From positions 1 to 56,239 of the IMG/VR virus record IMGVR_UViG_3300049927_000161: a stretch of 56,239 nt of DNA, one strand, 5' to 3'. This document shows positions 1 through 9,141 of the stretch, piece after piece (the stretch's first letter is position 1; every line of letters begins with the position of its first letter). Below the pieces are notes generated by a model, which did not search any database, had not been told where the DNA came from, and saw only the letters and a program-made list of their open reading frames with translations. Source of the stretch: a virus. A program made the translations under genes and the position numbers.

Positions 1-15
1 ATTCTCTTTGGGACT
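1..15. repeat. Terminal repeat (left copy) matching 56225-56239
   Basis: The first 15 bases (ATTCTCTTTGGGACT) are identical to the last 15 of the window. This is what a circular molecule opened at an arbitrary point, or a short assembler overlap, would give. A genuine virion direct terminal repeat is possible but would usually be longer. Confidence 0.9.
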
Positions 16-120
16 CGCCCTCTCCGTAAACATTTTTATTTTTTTCTATTCTGCACTATTTATGAACAATTAAACCATATATGGTATATACAGACTAAAA
101 ATAAATCAGCCTAGCAATTC
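16..120. other. Intergenic, possible cos/pac vicinity
   Basis: This short AT-rich gap lies at the circular junction, upstream of the terminase genes, where lambda-like phages carry cos. It contains a perfect 12-bp palindrome, ACCATATATGGT, at 74-85. No cosN-like nick site can be assigned from sequence alone, so the packaging role is only positional inference. Confidence 0.3.
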
Positions 121-774
121 CTATTTTTTGAAGTATTTATTCGCGTTTCTAACAAAAACGCGTTGAGCAAACTTTTCAGTTTTTTGGACTGCAGGAGTAA
201 GCCATGGTTTCTTTTTAATTTCCACATGCTTCCTGGACAGATCATGAATTTTAAATAATTTTAATTTTTTTCTCGGACCTTCTAATCTAAAAATGCCCGG
301 ACGTCCGTTGATATTCAAAACCATCGGTTTAATTTTTCCAGATTTCTTCGCAGCGATTTTAATCGCTATCATTGCATTCTTTTTCCCAGCCGCTATGTGG
401 GGTAAGGTTCCAAGCTTACTTAAGCGTAGCGGAACGATTATCCGCTTCTCCTTCAATTTTTGGACACGAGCAGCGTTCGTTGGGATGCTAGAAATCTTTT
501 CTGTGTCGCCGAGTTCTTGAATTCTCATGTAGTCTTGTACACTTCCCATTTCTGCATAACTTCCTTTAGCGTCCGTCGCTTTGTTGACCCGGACGCTCCC
601 CGTTGTAAAGTTGTTACGAATTATAAATTCTTTAGAAATATTTTTCTGTGCAGTACTACGAGAAATAAAAGCGAGATCGTTAAGCGTATCTCTCTTTAAT
701 TCCGGATAACGTGCTTCCAGTTTTTTTAATTTATTTTTAAAACTCTCAAGACCTGTGAATTTTACGTTTGCCAT
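121..774 (-). CDS. Putative minor tail / neck protein (HK97 gp10-like or lambda Z-like)
   Basis: A basic 217-residue protein whose pattern (an RSTAQKNI segment, then RNNFT, an alanine-methionine-glycine-serine stretch and a C-terminal KPWLTPA) resembles phage head-tail or minor tail proteins of the gp10/Z type. The start is taken at the ATG at 774, which has a GGGGAAAG leader 8 bases upstream, rather than the TTG two codons earlier. It is the only virion-type gene on the minus strand in this part of the map and lies just upstream of, and divergent from, the small terminase. Such genes normally sit between portal and tail tube, so the position and inversion are unusual. The family call is tentative. 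Confidence 0.45.
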   Translation of the reverse strand: MANVKFTGLESFKNKLKKLEARYPELKRDTLNDLAFISRSTAQKNISKEFIIRNNFTTGSVRVNKATDAKGSYAEMGSVQDYMRIQELGDTEKISSIPTNAARVQKLKEKRIIVPLRLSKLGTLPHIAAGKKNAMIAIKIAAKKSGKIKPMVLNINGRPGIFRLEGPRKKLKLFKIHDLSRKHVEIKKKPWLTPAVQKTEKFAQRVFVRNANKYFKK

Positions 775-826
775 GAGCAACTTTCCCCATTAGGATTAAA
801 AAATATTTTTAATAAAAGTTTGAATT

Positions 827-1345
827 ATGAGTTTATCAGCAGAAGACGCACGCGAACAACACAGAGTTTTTGACAAATTAAAATCGGGAAAGCCAAATCC
901 TCTAGAAAGAGATGTCTATCCAGAAGAGATTGATCTTGGCACAGACGTTTTGTCAGTAAAAGAATTTGAAGCGTTAACGATAAAAGACATCTGTGTTCGC
1001 TACAACAACATCCCAGCGTTCCTCGCAATCATCAAAAGTCAAAAAATCGTAACCGAGAATGAAATCAAAATGAATGCGCTAAAAGAATCTCGTGGAGAAC
1101 TGATAAGCCGTGATCTTTTGAAAATGGTCTTTGGTTTAATCGACCTAATGAACAAAAGATTGTTGGAGTGTCCACTGAGCTTTGTGAGCCACATAGCCGA
1201 TTTACTCAAAGCAGATCAAGTGTCCGCGGTAAAAGAATCCGAACAAATCATAACGAAGTTAATTTCAAAAATAATTTCAGGTTCAAAGAATGAAATTATG
1301 AAACAGTTAAAAGAGCCACAGAATGATAAAACCCTGGGCGAATAA
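827..1345 (+). CDS. Putative terminase small subunit
   Basis: A 172-residue soluble, mostly helical protein directly upstream of the large terminase; the two reading frames overlap by 23 bases. Its position, size and charged helical character fit the DNA-recognition (small) subunit of a lambda-type terminase, which binds cos/pac DNA and recruits the motor. No clear winged-helix motif can be picked out by eye, so the call rests mainly on gene order. The 52-bp gap before it contains an AT-rich inverted repeat (TTAAAAA..TTTTTAA) that may be a promoter or terminator for the flanking divergent gene. Confidence 0.55.
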   Translation: MSLSAEDAREQHRVFDKLKSGKPNPLERDVYPEEIDLGTDVLSVKEFEALTIKDICVRYNNIPAFLAIIKSQKIVTENEIKMNALKESRGELISRDLLKMVFGLIDLMNKRLLECPLSFVSHIADLLKADQVSAVKESEQIITKLISKIISGSKNEIMKQLKEPQNDKTLGE

Positions 1346-3191
1346 TAACGATAATGAATTTTTACACAATTGCATAGCGTCATTAACCGACGAAAAACTT
1401 TTATTAAAAGTCAGCGAATGGGCTGAAAGAACGCGCTACATGCCGCCCGAATTAACAGCAATGCCCGGTCCTTGGGAAAACTTCCGCTTTCCATACAACG
1501 TCGAAATTATGGATTGCTTCTCTGATATCAGTCCAATACGTGAAGTAGCCTTCATGAAAGGCGCACAAATCGGCGCAACAACAGGAATTTTAGAAAACAT
1601 AATAGGCTATGTGATAGACCATTCTCCCGCCCCCATGATGTTTGTAAGCGCGGACAAGACGTTGGTTGAACAAGCCGTGGAAGTGCGTGTTAACCGCATG
1701 TTGGAATCTTCTAACCTTTCACACAAGATTCAAAGTCAAAGTAGTTCCGGTAGCGCAACCGGTAACACAAAAAGCAAAAAAGAATTCCCTGGCGGATTTT
1801 TATTGGCCGTGGGCGCGATTAATCCTACAAAATTACGTTCGTTCACAATTAAGATTTTGTTAATGGACGAAGTCGATGGCTACAAATTGGAAGCCGGCGA
1901 AGAAGGCGATCCGATATCGTTAGCCAAAAAGCGAACTAACACGTTTGAGCAATCACGCAAAATTCTTTACATAAGCACGCCTCACTTAAAAGGCGTTAGC
2001 AAAATTGAGGCCTTGTACCTACGCGGTGATCAACGCAAATATTTTGTTCCGTGCAAACACTGTGGAGAGATGCAGACATTAGAATTCAATTCTGCTAAAG
2101 GTGGAAAATTAATTTATGACCTGGACAATTTTGGAAATTTAATCGAAGACAGCGTCCACTACGTTTGCCCACACTGTGGCGGTTTGTGGAAAAATTCTGA
2201 TAAAGCGTGGTTTTTGCAGCGCGGCGAGTGGCGCGCAACCGCAACATCTTCCGATCCTACCTTCAGGAGCTATCATTTAAGCGGCCTGTACAGTCCGCCA
2301 AGCACGTATTCCTGGTCAAGTGTGGTTAGGGACTTCCTAGAGGCCATTAAGTCCAATGACAGGATGAAAACTTTTGTGAATACTGTTTTGGGAGAATCTT
2401 ACGAGGAAACTGGAGAAAGTATTCTCTACACAACAATTTTCAAAAATAAAATTGATTATCTGGCTGGCACAATTCCCGACCCCGTTAAATTCTTAACAAT
2501 AGGGGCAGACTTGCACAAAGACCGGATAGACTTGGAAGTAGTGGGCTGGGCAGATAACTACGTAAGCTATTCCATTGACTGGAGATCGTTCAGAGGAGAT
2601 GCGTTGCGTCCAGACAGTCAAGTGTGGCTAGATTTTGATAATTATGTGGCAGAGTTGAATCAAATAAAAAAAGTAAGAGCCGTCATGATTGATAGCGGTT
2701 ATTCAGCAAACACGGTTTATTCATTTTGCGTGGGCTACAAATCTGGAATGTACCCGATCAAGGGTACGGCTCCACCTAAAAATGGCATTGTTAAATCTCC
2801 TTATTACAAGCGAGACATTGATAATTATGGCGGCTTAGTGGGAGTTAATGCGATTGTAGACATTTATAAAGACCGTTTGCATGGGTTTTTGCATCTAGAA
2901 ATTAAAGACAAAGTCGTTCCGCACGGCTATTGTTTTTATCCGCAAGACTATCCAGACGAGTTTTTTAAGCAATATTCTTCAGAAAAAAAATTCATGAAAT
3001 TGAATTCAAAGGGACAAGTTATTGGTTACGAATGGGCAAAGGCCACGCAACACGTTGACAATCACGCGTTAGACTGTAGAGTCTACAATTACGTTGCGTT
3101 GGATTTCTTAATAGACGCCATGAGAGAAAAATATAACAATCCTGAGTTGACTGTGGAACAATTCTTTACTTTAATTGAAAATGAACATTAA
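1323..3191 (+). CDS. Terminase large subunit, lambda GpA family
   Basis: The ATP-driven packaging motor and nuclease, 622 residues, about the usual length for GpA proteins. A P-loop-like KGAQIGATTG lies at residues 79-88, a Walker B hydrophobic strand ending MDEVD at 181-185, and two CxxC pairs (244-247 and 282-285) form the small zinc ribbon typical of this family. The C-terminal nuclease carries acidic residues in IGADLHKD (D396), MIDSGYS (D457) and HALD (D584). The gene starts inside the end of the putative small subunit and is followed by gpW-like and portal genes, the lambda order. GpA-type terminases usually cut at cos, so cohesive ends are expected but not shown. Confidence 0.95.
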   Translation: MIKPWANNNDNEFLHNCIASLTDEKLLLKVSEWAERTRYMPPELTAMPGPWENFRFPYNVEIMDCFSDISPIREVAFMKGAQIGATTGILENIIGYVIDHSPAPMMFVSADKTLVEQAVEVRVNRMLESSNLSHKIQSQSSSGSATGNTKSKKEFPGGFLLAVGAINPTKLRSFTIKILLMDEVDGYKLEAGEEGDPISLAKKRTNTFEQSRKILYISTPHLKGVSKIEALYLRGDQRKYFVPCKHCGEMQTLEFNSAKGGKLIYDLDNFGNLIEDSVHYVCPHCGGLWKNSDKAWFLQRGEWRATATSSDPTFRSYHLSGLYSPPSTYSWSSVVRDFLEAIKSNDRMKTFVNTVLGESYEETGESILYTTIFKNKIDYLAGTIPDPVKFLTIGADLHKDRIDLEVVGWADNYVSYSIDWRSFRGDALRPDSQVWLDFDNYVAELNQIKKVRAVMIDSGYSANTVYSFCVGYKSGMYPIKGTAPPKNGIVKSPYYKRDIDNYGGLVGVNAIVDIYKDRLHGFLHLEIKDKVVPHGYCFYPQDYPDEFFKQYSSEKKFMKLNSKGQVIGYEWAKATQHVDNHALDCRVYNYVALDFLIDAMREKYNNPELTVEQFFTLIENEH

Positions 3192-3211
3192 CCTTTTTCT
3201 ACGGTGCCATA

Positions 3212-3496
3212 ATGAGAAGTGTAGCAGAGATTCAAACGCAATTAGATCAAGTAACCGCCGCAATTACGAATTCGTTAATTGCTAAAGAGTACATGATCAA
3301 TACTTCTAACATTCAAAACACGGTTAAACGTCAGCCGATTGAGATGCTGCAGAAGCTGCAAGAATCTCTCGTTAGTGAATTAAGCGTGGCAACGCTCAAA
3401 CAGAATGGAAATCAAGTGACCGTGGGCGTTCCAATTAAACCAATTAATTTTTATTTTAATCCACTCGTAGATTGTGCAATAGTTGAAAGCTTATGA
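3212..3496 (+). CDS. gpW-like head-tail joining protein
   Basis: A 94-residue protein between terminase and portal, exactly where lambda gpW lies. The N-terminal half is a helical stretch starting MRSVAEIQTQLDQV and the middle carries a short NGNQVTVG turn, consistent with the small alpha+beta gpW fold that plugs the connector. It is longer than lambda W (68 residues), and its last codons overlap the portal start (ATGA). Assigned by position and size with modest sequence resemblance. Confidence 0.5.
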   Translation: MRSVAEIQTQLDQVTAAITNSLIAKEYMINTSNIQNTVKRQPIEMLQKLQESLVSELSVATLKQNGNQVTVGVPIKPINFYFNPLVDCAIVESL

Positions 3497-5100
3497 TATT
3501 ATCCAATTTTTTAAATAAAAAAAATATTCCTGCTCAGCAAGAACTCATTCCTGAAGAGAAAAAGGAACTATTGCACATAGAAGACGTTCCAATAACCGCA
3601 ATATTTGAATTTGTTTCCAACGCGGTAAAAGCCACCAAAAACAATGTCAGTGGTATTGAATTCACCAATATTAGCGGCGTTCCTTATTACCTGTTGCGTG
3701 AAAAAATGCGCCGCATGTACCAGACCAATCTTTTTGTCACCATGTTGATTGATGGCATGGTCACAAACATTATCAACAAAGGTCTGCAAGTTGAATGTTC
3801 GCCAGATCAGAATGTCTTGAAATTAAAAAAGGCTGAGAATTACTTCAATGAGTGGAAATTAAAAACAGAATCTTATTATGAATTGTGGTCGGGTAGTCAA
3901 ATGCCAGACCAACAAGGCATAAAAGCCTTGGGCGAATTAGAACAAACTATTTTTAGAGAAGCATTAATAGAAGGCGACGTTCTTTATATCAATAGAGCGG
4001 ACAAAAAAACTGGGCTTCCAAAAATCGATATTATCAATGCCAGACGTGTAGGATCCATATTGACGGTGGCTCCTTTAAGTAACAATAAAATTATTGACGG
4101 CGTAGAGATTAATTCCTACGGCGAACAAGTGGCTTACTGGGTACAACAGGACGATGATTTTTATGCGCTTACAGAACCAGTAAGAATTGCTCGTTTTGGA
4201 GAAAAAACTGGCCGCCAAATGGCAGGATTAATTTACTGGGAACCGTTAGCCGCTGGAAAAGTGCGTGGTACGCCGTTTATTGCCTCGATTGTTAAAGAAA
4301 TAGAATACGTTTGTCAGTACACAGATTTTGAGTTGATCGCCGCAAAAATCAATGCCTCACTCGCAATGATGGTGGAAAAAACGCAAAATATTGCAGGTAG
4401 TCAGCCACTGGAAGGCGTTCAAAAACGCATAACAGTACCGACTTCTTCTGTTGCTAGGCCGCCCATCAGCATGATGCCTGGCGGAATGATTATTCATGAA
4501 TTAAATTATGGTGAAAAACCAACAAGCTTTAAAACCGACAGACCTAATGTCAATTTTAAAACCTTTGTGGAATGTATGATAAATTTCTTGTGTGCTGCAA
4601 AGGGTATTCCCCCAGAAATTGTTTTACTTAAATTCGATCAAAATTACAGTGCGAGTCGCCAAGCTACGATTGAGCATGGAATATTTATTGAAAAATATCG
4701 ATCGAGTTTTTCAAACCAATTCAGTTCTAGAATTTTCAAAGAATGGTTTACCGTCAGCGTGTTAATGCACGTGATAGAAGCCGATGGCTATGTGGAAGCC
4801 ATGCGCAAAGAAGATTTTTATACGTTGCTTGCATGGCAAAAAGCGAATTATTTGGGCGTGATCAAACCGCATGTAGATCAATTAAGTGAAGCCAAAGCCG
4901 TCACGGAAAATATTAAGAATGGTTTAACAACCCGTGAAAGAGCCGCCGCCAAATTTAATGGCAGTGACTACAATCAAAACGTGGCAATTCTAAAAAATGA
5001 GAATAAACTGCTAGCAGATGCCAATGAGGACTTGATCGCGGCAGAAAATCCAGTTGCTCCAACGGAATCATCAAACTCAAACAAAGACGAAGGTAAATAA
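3493..5100 (+). CDS. Portal protein, lambda gpB family
   Basis: A 535-residue portal, the dodecameric ring through which DNA is packaged and to which the tail neck binds. Family signs include the conserved N-terminal helix around YYLLREKMRRMY, the stretch RPPISMMPGGMI, and the C-terminal part with KGIPPEIVLLKFDQNYSASR. The start codon overlaps the stop of the gpW-like gene, so the two are translationally coupled. The next gene is the S49-type protease/scaffold, completing the lambda W-B-C order. Confidence 0.92.
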   Translation: MILSNFLNKKNIPAQQELIPEEKKELLHIEDVPITAIFEFVSNAVKATKNNVSGIEFTNISGVPYYLLREKMRRMYQTNLFVTMLIDGMVTNIINKGLQVECSPDQNVLKLKKAENYFNEWKLKTESYYELWSGSQMPDQQGIKALGELEQTIFREALIEGDVLYINRADKKTGLPKIDIINARRVGSILTVAPLSNNKIIDGVEINSYGEQVAYWVQQDDDFYALTEPVRIARFGEKTGRQMAGLIYWEPLAAGKVRGTPFIASIVKEIEYVCQYTDFELIAAKINASLAMMVEKTQNIAGSQPLEGVQKRITVPTSSVARPPISMMPGGMIIHELNYGEKPTSFKTDRPNVNFKTFVECMINFLCAAKGIPPEIVLLKFDQNYSASRQATIEHGIFIEKYRSSFSNQFSSRIFKEWFTVSVLMHVIEADGYVEAMRKEDFYTLLAWQKANYLGVIKPHVDQLSEAKAVTENIKNGLTTRERAAAKFNGSDYNQNVAILKNENKLLADANEDLIAAENPVAPTESSNSNKDEGK

Positions 5101-5101
5101 T

Positions 5102-6283
5102 ATGCTGTGGCTTTTAAAAAGTGACTTCGCAGAACAGTTTTTGCCAAAATTTTATGAAAATAAAGAACAAGCAAAAGCGTATTCAGATTCTTACAATGCA
5201 GCAACCAACATAAAAATGGGCGACAGTAGTGTTTCAGTTATTGATATTAACGGCGTGTTACAACCGAGTGGTGTTTCATATTATGGAACAACTTATCAAG
5301 AAATTATTGAAAAAGTTGCAATTGCAGAGAGTTCTCCGTCGATTCAAACGATTTTACTAGCAATTAATTCGCCTGGTGGTTCTGTAGACGGCATTATTCC
5401 TGCTATGGATGCCATTAAAAATGCAAAAAAACCGATTTATTCTGTCGTAATTGACCGCGCTACGAGCGCAGCGTACATGTTGGCGAGCCAATCTAAGAAG
5501 ATTTATTCCCTTACAAACCTGTCAGAAGTCGGCAGTGTGGGAGTTGTTGTTGAATTTTTCTCTGCAAAAGACATGCTAGAGAGAGAAGGAATAAAATTTT
5601 ATTCGTTTACTAACACACTTTCTCCTAACAAGAGAATGGATTTGACAACGGAAGCGGGAAAAGAATCGTTAGTTTCTCACCTTGATGAGATTTATTTGGA
5701 ATTAGAATCAAAAATTTCTGCTGGTAGGAATGTTAGTGCGGAATTTATAAGAAAAAATTATGGAAAAGGAAAAGTTATGTTGTCTAAAGAGGCAATATTA
5801 AATAACATGGTGGATGGAATTTTTGATATTAAAAATTTTTCATCATCTAAAAAATTAACGGAGAATTTCAGAATGAGTGAAGCGACAAACAAATTAAGTT
5901 CGGTTTTGGAATTGCGTGCGGCTCATCCTGAGCTAGTAGCAAAGTTAGAAAGTGAGAGTTATGAAAACGGCGTTAAGGCTGAGAAAAGACGCGTAAGCGG
6001 CTGGGTCAAGTTTATTTCTGTTGACGCCAAAGAAGTTCAAGACGGCATTTTAAGCGGAGAAGCTATTGACGCTTCCAGTGCTGCTATTTTAGCTTCCAAA
6101 ATGAATCAAGTTTCTGCTGTAGAAGCTCGTAAGGCTGAGAATGTACAAGCCGTTGCGCATGTATCAAAGCAAGACGAAAAAAACGTTGATGCTAAAAAAG
6201 AAGAAGGCGAAGTCGATCAAAAATTATTAGACGAAATCGTTGCAAAAGCAACGGCTCGCGCTAAATCTTGGGAGGTTAAATAA
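5102..6283 (+). CDS. Capsid maturation protease with C-terminal scaffold (lambda C/Nu3 type, S49)
   Basis: A 393-residue fusion of an S49 (ClpP/SppA fold) serine protease and a scaffold tail. The protease part has INSPGGSVDG at about residues 88-97 and the nucleophile region RATSAAYMLAS with Ser122, followed by the SEVGSVGVV turn. From about residue 258 the chain turns into a charged, helical, lysine/glutamate-rich scaffold. The ATG at 5102 has a GAAGGT ribosome site; a longer frame from a TTG at 5054 is less likely because it lies inside the portal gene. The protease removes scaffold during prohead maturation in lambda relatives. A nested start is listed separately. Confidence 0.9.
   Translation: MLWLLKSDFAEQFLPKFYENKEQAKAYSDSYNAATNIKMGDSSVSVIDINGVLQPSGVSYYGTTYQEIIEKVAIAESSPSIQTILLAINSPGGSVDGIIPAMDAIKNAKKPIYSVVIDRATSAAYMLASQSKKIYSLTNLSEVGSVGVVVEFFSAKDMLEREGIKFYSFTNTLSPNKRMDLTTEAGKESLVSHLDEIYLELESKISAGRNVSAEFIRKNYGKGKVMLSKEAILNNMVDGIFDIKNFSSSKKLTENFRMSEATNKLSSVLELRAAHPELVAKLESESYENGVKAEKRRVSGWVKFISVDAKEVQDGILSGEAIDASSAAILASKMNQVSAVEARKAENVQAVAHVSKQDEKNVDAKKEEGEVDQKLLDEIVAKATARAKSWEVK
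5873..6283 (+). CDS. Nested scaffold protein (Nu3-like), internal start
   Basis: Codon 258 of the protease gene is an ATG preceded 9 bases upstream by GGAG (5860-5863). It would produce a separate 136-residue scaffold identical to the C-terminus of the protease. This matches lambda, in which Nu3 is made from an in-frame start within gene C. The segment begins MSEATNKLSSVLELR and is strongly charged and helical, as scaffolds are. The ribosome site is seen directly; its use is inferred from the lambda arrangement. Confidence 0.7.
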   Translation: MSEATNKLSSVLELRAAHPELVAKLESESYENGVKAEKRRVSGWVKFISVDAKEVQDGILSGEAIDASSAAILASKMNQVSAVEARKAENVQAVAHVSKQDEKNVDAKKEEGEVDQKLLDEIVAKATARAKSWEVK

Positions 6284-6711
6284 TGTCAGTACCAGTTTTA
6301 ACAACGAATCCAGAAATTACTAATATTAATAGTGCGGTTGTTGAGCTTGGCAATAACGAATATCGCCAAGTGACAATTGCTTCCGGCCAAGACTTATTAG
6401 CAGGAACAGTTTTAGGGAAAATTACTTCTTCAGGAAAATATGTTGCTGTGGATAGTACTGCAACAGACGGTTCACAATTAGCCAGAATGATTTTAAGTGC
6501 TGATTGCGACGCTACTGATGCTGACACTTTTGCAATGGCAATTATCACTGGCGATGTTGACGCTGGATTATTACTTTTTCAAAATGCTGATTCGTTGGAT
6601 ACCGTTCCAGCAAGTCCATCGGGTCAACCGGATTCGTATCTAGACCAATTGCGCGATTACACTATTTTCGCAATTACGACCGATCAACTTTATATTGAAG
6701 ACAACCAGTAG
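6283..6711 (+). CDS. Head decoration protein, lambda gpD family
   Basis: A 142-residue decoration (cement) protein that trims capsid three-fold sites after expansion. The region after the N-terminal arm (VELGNNEYRQVTIASGQD, then LLAGTVLGKI) is the recognisable gpD core. The later segment with ARMILSADCDATDAD matches the usual acidic strand. The start overlaps the preceding stop as TAATG, showing coupling to the protease/scaffold gene, and the major capsid gene follows after 12 bases. Confidence 0.88.
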   Translation: MSVPVLTTNPEITNINSAVVELGNNEYRQVTIASGQDLLAGTVLGKITSSGKYVAVDSTATDGSQLARMILSADCDATDADTFAMAIITGDVDAGLLLFQNADSLDTVPASPSGQPDSYLDQLRDYTIFAITTDQLYIEDNQ

Positions 6712-6723
6712 AGGGTAATAAAA

Positions 6724-7818
6724 ATGCTTAATCCAGGAACTCTTACAAAGACTTTTGAGCGTACTTTTGAAAATATGTTCGCTCCTACCAATTTTTTTAG
6801 TGGTATGGCTGTCGACAATGCTCCAACTAACGCGTTATTAATTACAATGGACATCGTCCGCGGTCGTGAAAGAATTGCGGTTGATGTTAAATATGGAACT
6901 GGAGCGAATAAAGTTTATCGTCCACAACCCTATACTAATAAAACTTTCCAGCCGCCAGAATATAACGAGAAAGCCACTTTGACCGCAGACGAATTATTTA
7001 CTCGTTTGACTGGCAAAACAGAATATACCGAGGTTGACTGGGCAATTGAATCAACAGCTATTTTGGCATCAAGCGCAAATGAACTGAAAAAAGACATTCT
7101 TCGCGCGATAGAATGGCAAGGCGTTAATGCGTTTATTACTGGAACCATTCCTTTAATTAACAATGCTACGATTGATTTCCATCGCAAAACAAGCCATGCA
7201 GCAACTGCTGCTACTTCCTGGTCTACTTCTAGTGCTGCTGCAATGTTAGACATTGAATTGTTAGGAGACGTTATTCGCGCAGACTCTGGAAGAGTTCCAG
7301 ATACGTTGATTTTTGGACAAGGCTCTCTTGATGCGTTTTTAGCAAATGACGAAGTACAAAAACGTGCTAATTTTAGACGTGTTGATTATGTTGCTATCAA
7401 GCCGCCGTCTATGAATTCTGCTGGTGCCACTTTCCACGGCGTTTGCACGATCGGTTCATACAATTATGAAATCTGGACATATCCGCAAGTTTACGAAGTA
7501 CCAATGGGCTTTGGTCTTCCAAACGAAGGCGAAAAAGTTAAATACGTTCCTGATGACGTTGTTATCGTTACCTGTAAAGGTTTACGCGCCGACATCTGGT
7601 GGGGCGGCCTGCCACGTTTTGCGGACGGCAATATGGAAGGCGCACAAGCGATTAACTTTGGATCGATCAAGCCTACTGGCAAACCAGTGCGTTATGCTCC
7701 TTATGTTTATTGCAGTAAAGATGGTAAAAATTTAACTGTTGGCTTGCGCTCACGCCCAATGTTCTGCTTAACAGAAATTGATGCTGTGGCAGTCCTCAAC
7801 ACTGATTTGGGAGGCTAG
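6724..7818 (+). CDS. Major capsid protein, lambda gpE family
   Basis: A 364-residue shell protein with the HK97 fold expected for lambda gpE relatives (lambda E is 341). Typical features are the N-terminal MLNPGTLTKTFERTF, the stretch RGRERIAVDV, and the C-terminal WTYPQVY and KGLRADIWWGG region. A strong ribosome site (AGAGGGTAATAAAA) precedes the ATG. It directly follows the decoration gene as in lambda D-E. Confidence 0.92.
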   Translation: MLNPGTLTKTFERTFENMFAPTNFFSGMAVDNAPTNALLITMDIVRGRERIAVDVKYGTGANKVYRPQPYTNKTFQPPEYNEKATLTADELFTRLTGKTEYTEVDWAIESTAILASSANELKKDILRAIEWQGVNAFITGTIPLINNATIDFHRKTSHAATAATSWSTSSAAAMLDIELLGDVIRADSGRVPDTLIFGQGSLDAFLANDEVQKRANFRRVDYVAIKPPSMNSAGATFHGVCTIGSYNYEIWTYPQVYEVPMGFGLPNEGEKVKYVPDDVVIVTCKGLRADIWWGGLPRFADGNMEGAQAINFGSIKPTGKPVRYAPYVYCSKDGKNLTVGLRSRPMFCLTEIDAVAVLNTDLGG

Positions 7819-7826
7819 GAGTTTAT

Positions 7827-8123
7827 ATGGAAAAATATAAAATTGTAGGCAGGATCAGTATTCTAACTAATCGTGGAATAGCTAGACAAAATTCTCAATT
7901 CAATAAAGACGCTGTAGATAGTCCAGAAGCCTTAGACCGTTATTTAAAATCTGGAAAGATTGTAAAAATTGTTGAAAGCAAAAATACTGAAAAACAAGTT
8001 GTTAAAGAAACTTTGAAAACTGAAAAACAAGTTATTAAAGAAAATTTGAAAGAAGACAAAGTCGAGACTCCAAAATTGGAACCTCGTTCACAGCTTGGAT
8101 TGCAGAAACAAGACAATAAATAA
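7827..8123 (+). CDS. Hypothetical protein, lambda FI-position, with lysine/glutamate repeats
   Basis: A 98-residue protein between capsid and head-completion genes. The N-terminal 50 residues look folded, with a LTNRGIARQNSQF segment, followed by a low-complexity tail in which TEKQVVKETLK and TEKQVIKENLK repeat almost exactly. Its position matches lambda FI, which helps terminase dock to the prohead, but no sequence similarity can be claimed. It has a GGAG ribosome site and a TAATG junction with the next gene. Confidence 0.6.
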   Translation: MEKYKIVGRISILTNRGIARQNSQFNKDAVDSPEALDRYLKSGKIVKIVESKNTEKQVVKETLKTEKQVIKENLKEDKVETPKLEPRSQLGLQKQDNK

Positions 8124-8464
8124 TGCCTGGTGAAATTCGCGCCTTAGCCTTGCAAGACTTGACCCAACTCTTACAGACAGAGTTGGGTCAAACTATGAAT
8201 ATCACCAATATGAGCGGTCTAACCGTTCAATTTATTGGTTTGACGAATGATACTTTTCAAGAAGTTGAAACAAACACGCAACGAGCAATGGGAAGAATTA
8301 CTCAAGTTGTTTTAAAGCAAAGTGATTGCATAGCAGCTTTTGGACAAATTCCAGTGCATGGATACAAAGTCGAATTTGTTGATCTTCCCGGACAGACATT
8401 TACTGTAAAATCTTATCGCAAAGACAACACGCTGGGCGTGGCAATTTTAGACGTAGGATTATAA
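8123..8464 (+). CDS. Putative head-tail joining / head completion protein
   Basis: A 113-residue protein with a helical first third and a strand-rich second half ending in GQTFTVKSYRKDNTLGVAILD, a pattern common in small head-completion (neck) proteins. Start and stop overlap the neighbours (TAATG on both sides). It sits in the slot of lambda FII or a tail-completion protein. Function is inferred from position. Confidence 0.5.
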   Translation: MPGEIRALALQDLTQLLQTELGQTMNITNMSGLTVQFIGLTNDTFQEVETNTQRAMGRITQVVLKQSDCIAAFGQIPVHGYKVEFVDLPGQTFTVKSYRKDNTLGVAILDVGL

Positions 8465-9138
8465 TGGATCAGACTCTACCGTTACTACAACATTCCACTT
8501 TTGAAAATATTTTAGTTCAAATTAATGATATTTTAGTAGCAGAAGAAACCAATCAAGAAGCTCAAGCAGAATTACTCTCTTTAAATCCAGCCGATTTTTC
8601 TTGGCAAAATCGCATGGAAGACTTCCTCATAATTGAGACAGAAACTGAACTTGAAATACCGATCGTTAATGTTTGGTTCAATAATTCTTCTTTTGAGACA
8701 ATTAACAATGGAACAAACATTAATTGTGTTGGAACATATTATATTGACGTCTATTCAGAAGCTCTAACTCCTGAAGATTATTCTCAAATTGGTTTAACTG
8801 CATCCAGTTCTATCAATAATAGAGTGGTTAGACAAATAATTGGAATTTTAATGTCTCCAAAATATTACAAATTAGGTTTTCCGCTTGGGAAAGATGTAGA
8901 TGGGAATTTATATCCAAATTTTATTAAGAAAAGATATATTGAAGACATTACAAAATTTATTCCAGAAAATTCTCCATCAACCACTAACAATACAATTTCA
9001 ACGCGTGTAATATTCAAGGTTGAATTTGTCGAATTAATTAACGATTTAAACGGAGACGCATTGACGTCTGTTTTATCGAATTTGAATACAGAAACTAGCA
9101 GTGAAAACTTAGACGGTGTTTTAGTTAATACGGGGTAA
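8464..9138 (+). CDS. Putative tail terminator / tail completion protein
   Basis: A 224-residue protein immediately before the sheath gene, the normal position of the tail terminator that caps the sheath and tube. It has alternating strands, including IPIVNVWFNNSSFE and TYYIDVYSEA, that resemble the gpU/Mu terminator style. Its start overlaps the previous stop. Only position and general composition support the call. Confidence 0.5.
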   Translation: MDQTLPLLQHSTFENILVQINDILVAEETNQEAQAELLSLNPADFSWQNRMEDFLIIETETELEIPIVNVWFNNSSFETINNGTNINCVGTYYIDVYSEALTPEDYSQIGLTASSSINNRVVRQIIGILMSPKYYKLGFPLGKDVDGNLYPNFIKKRYIEDITKFIPENSPSTTNNTISTRVIFKVEFVELINDLNGDALTSVLSNLNTETSSENLDGVLVNTG

Positions 9139-9141
9139 ATC

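Noticed and set aside
5054-5101. Longer start for the capsid protease (TTG)
   Set aside because: It lies inside the portal gene and lacks a ribosome site; the ATG at 5102 has one and fits the family.
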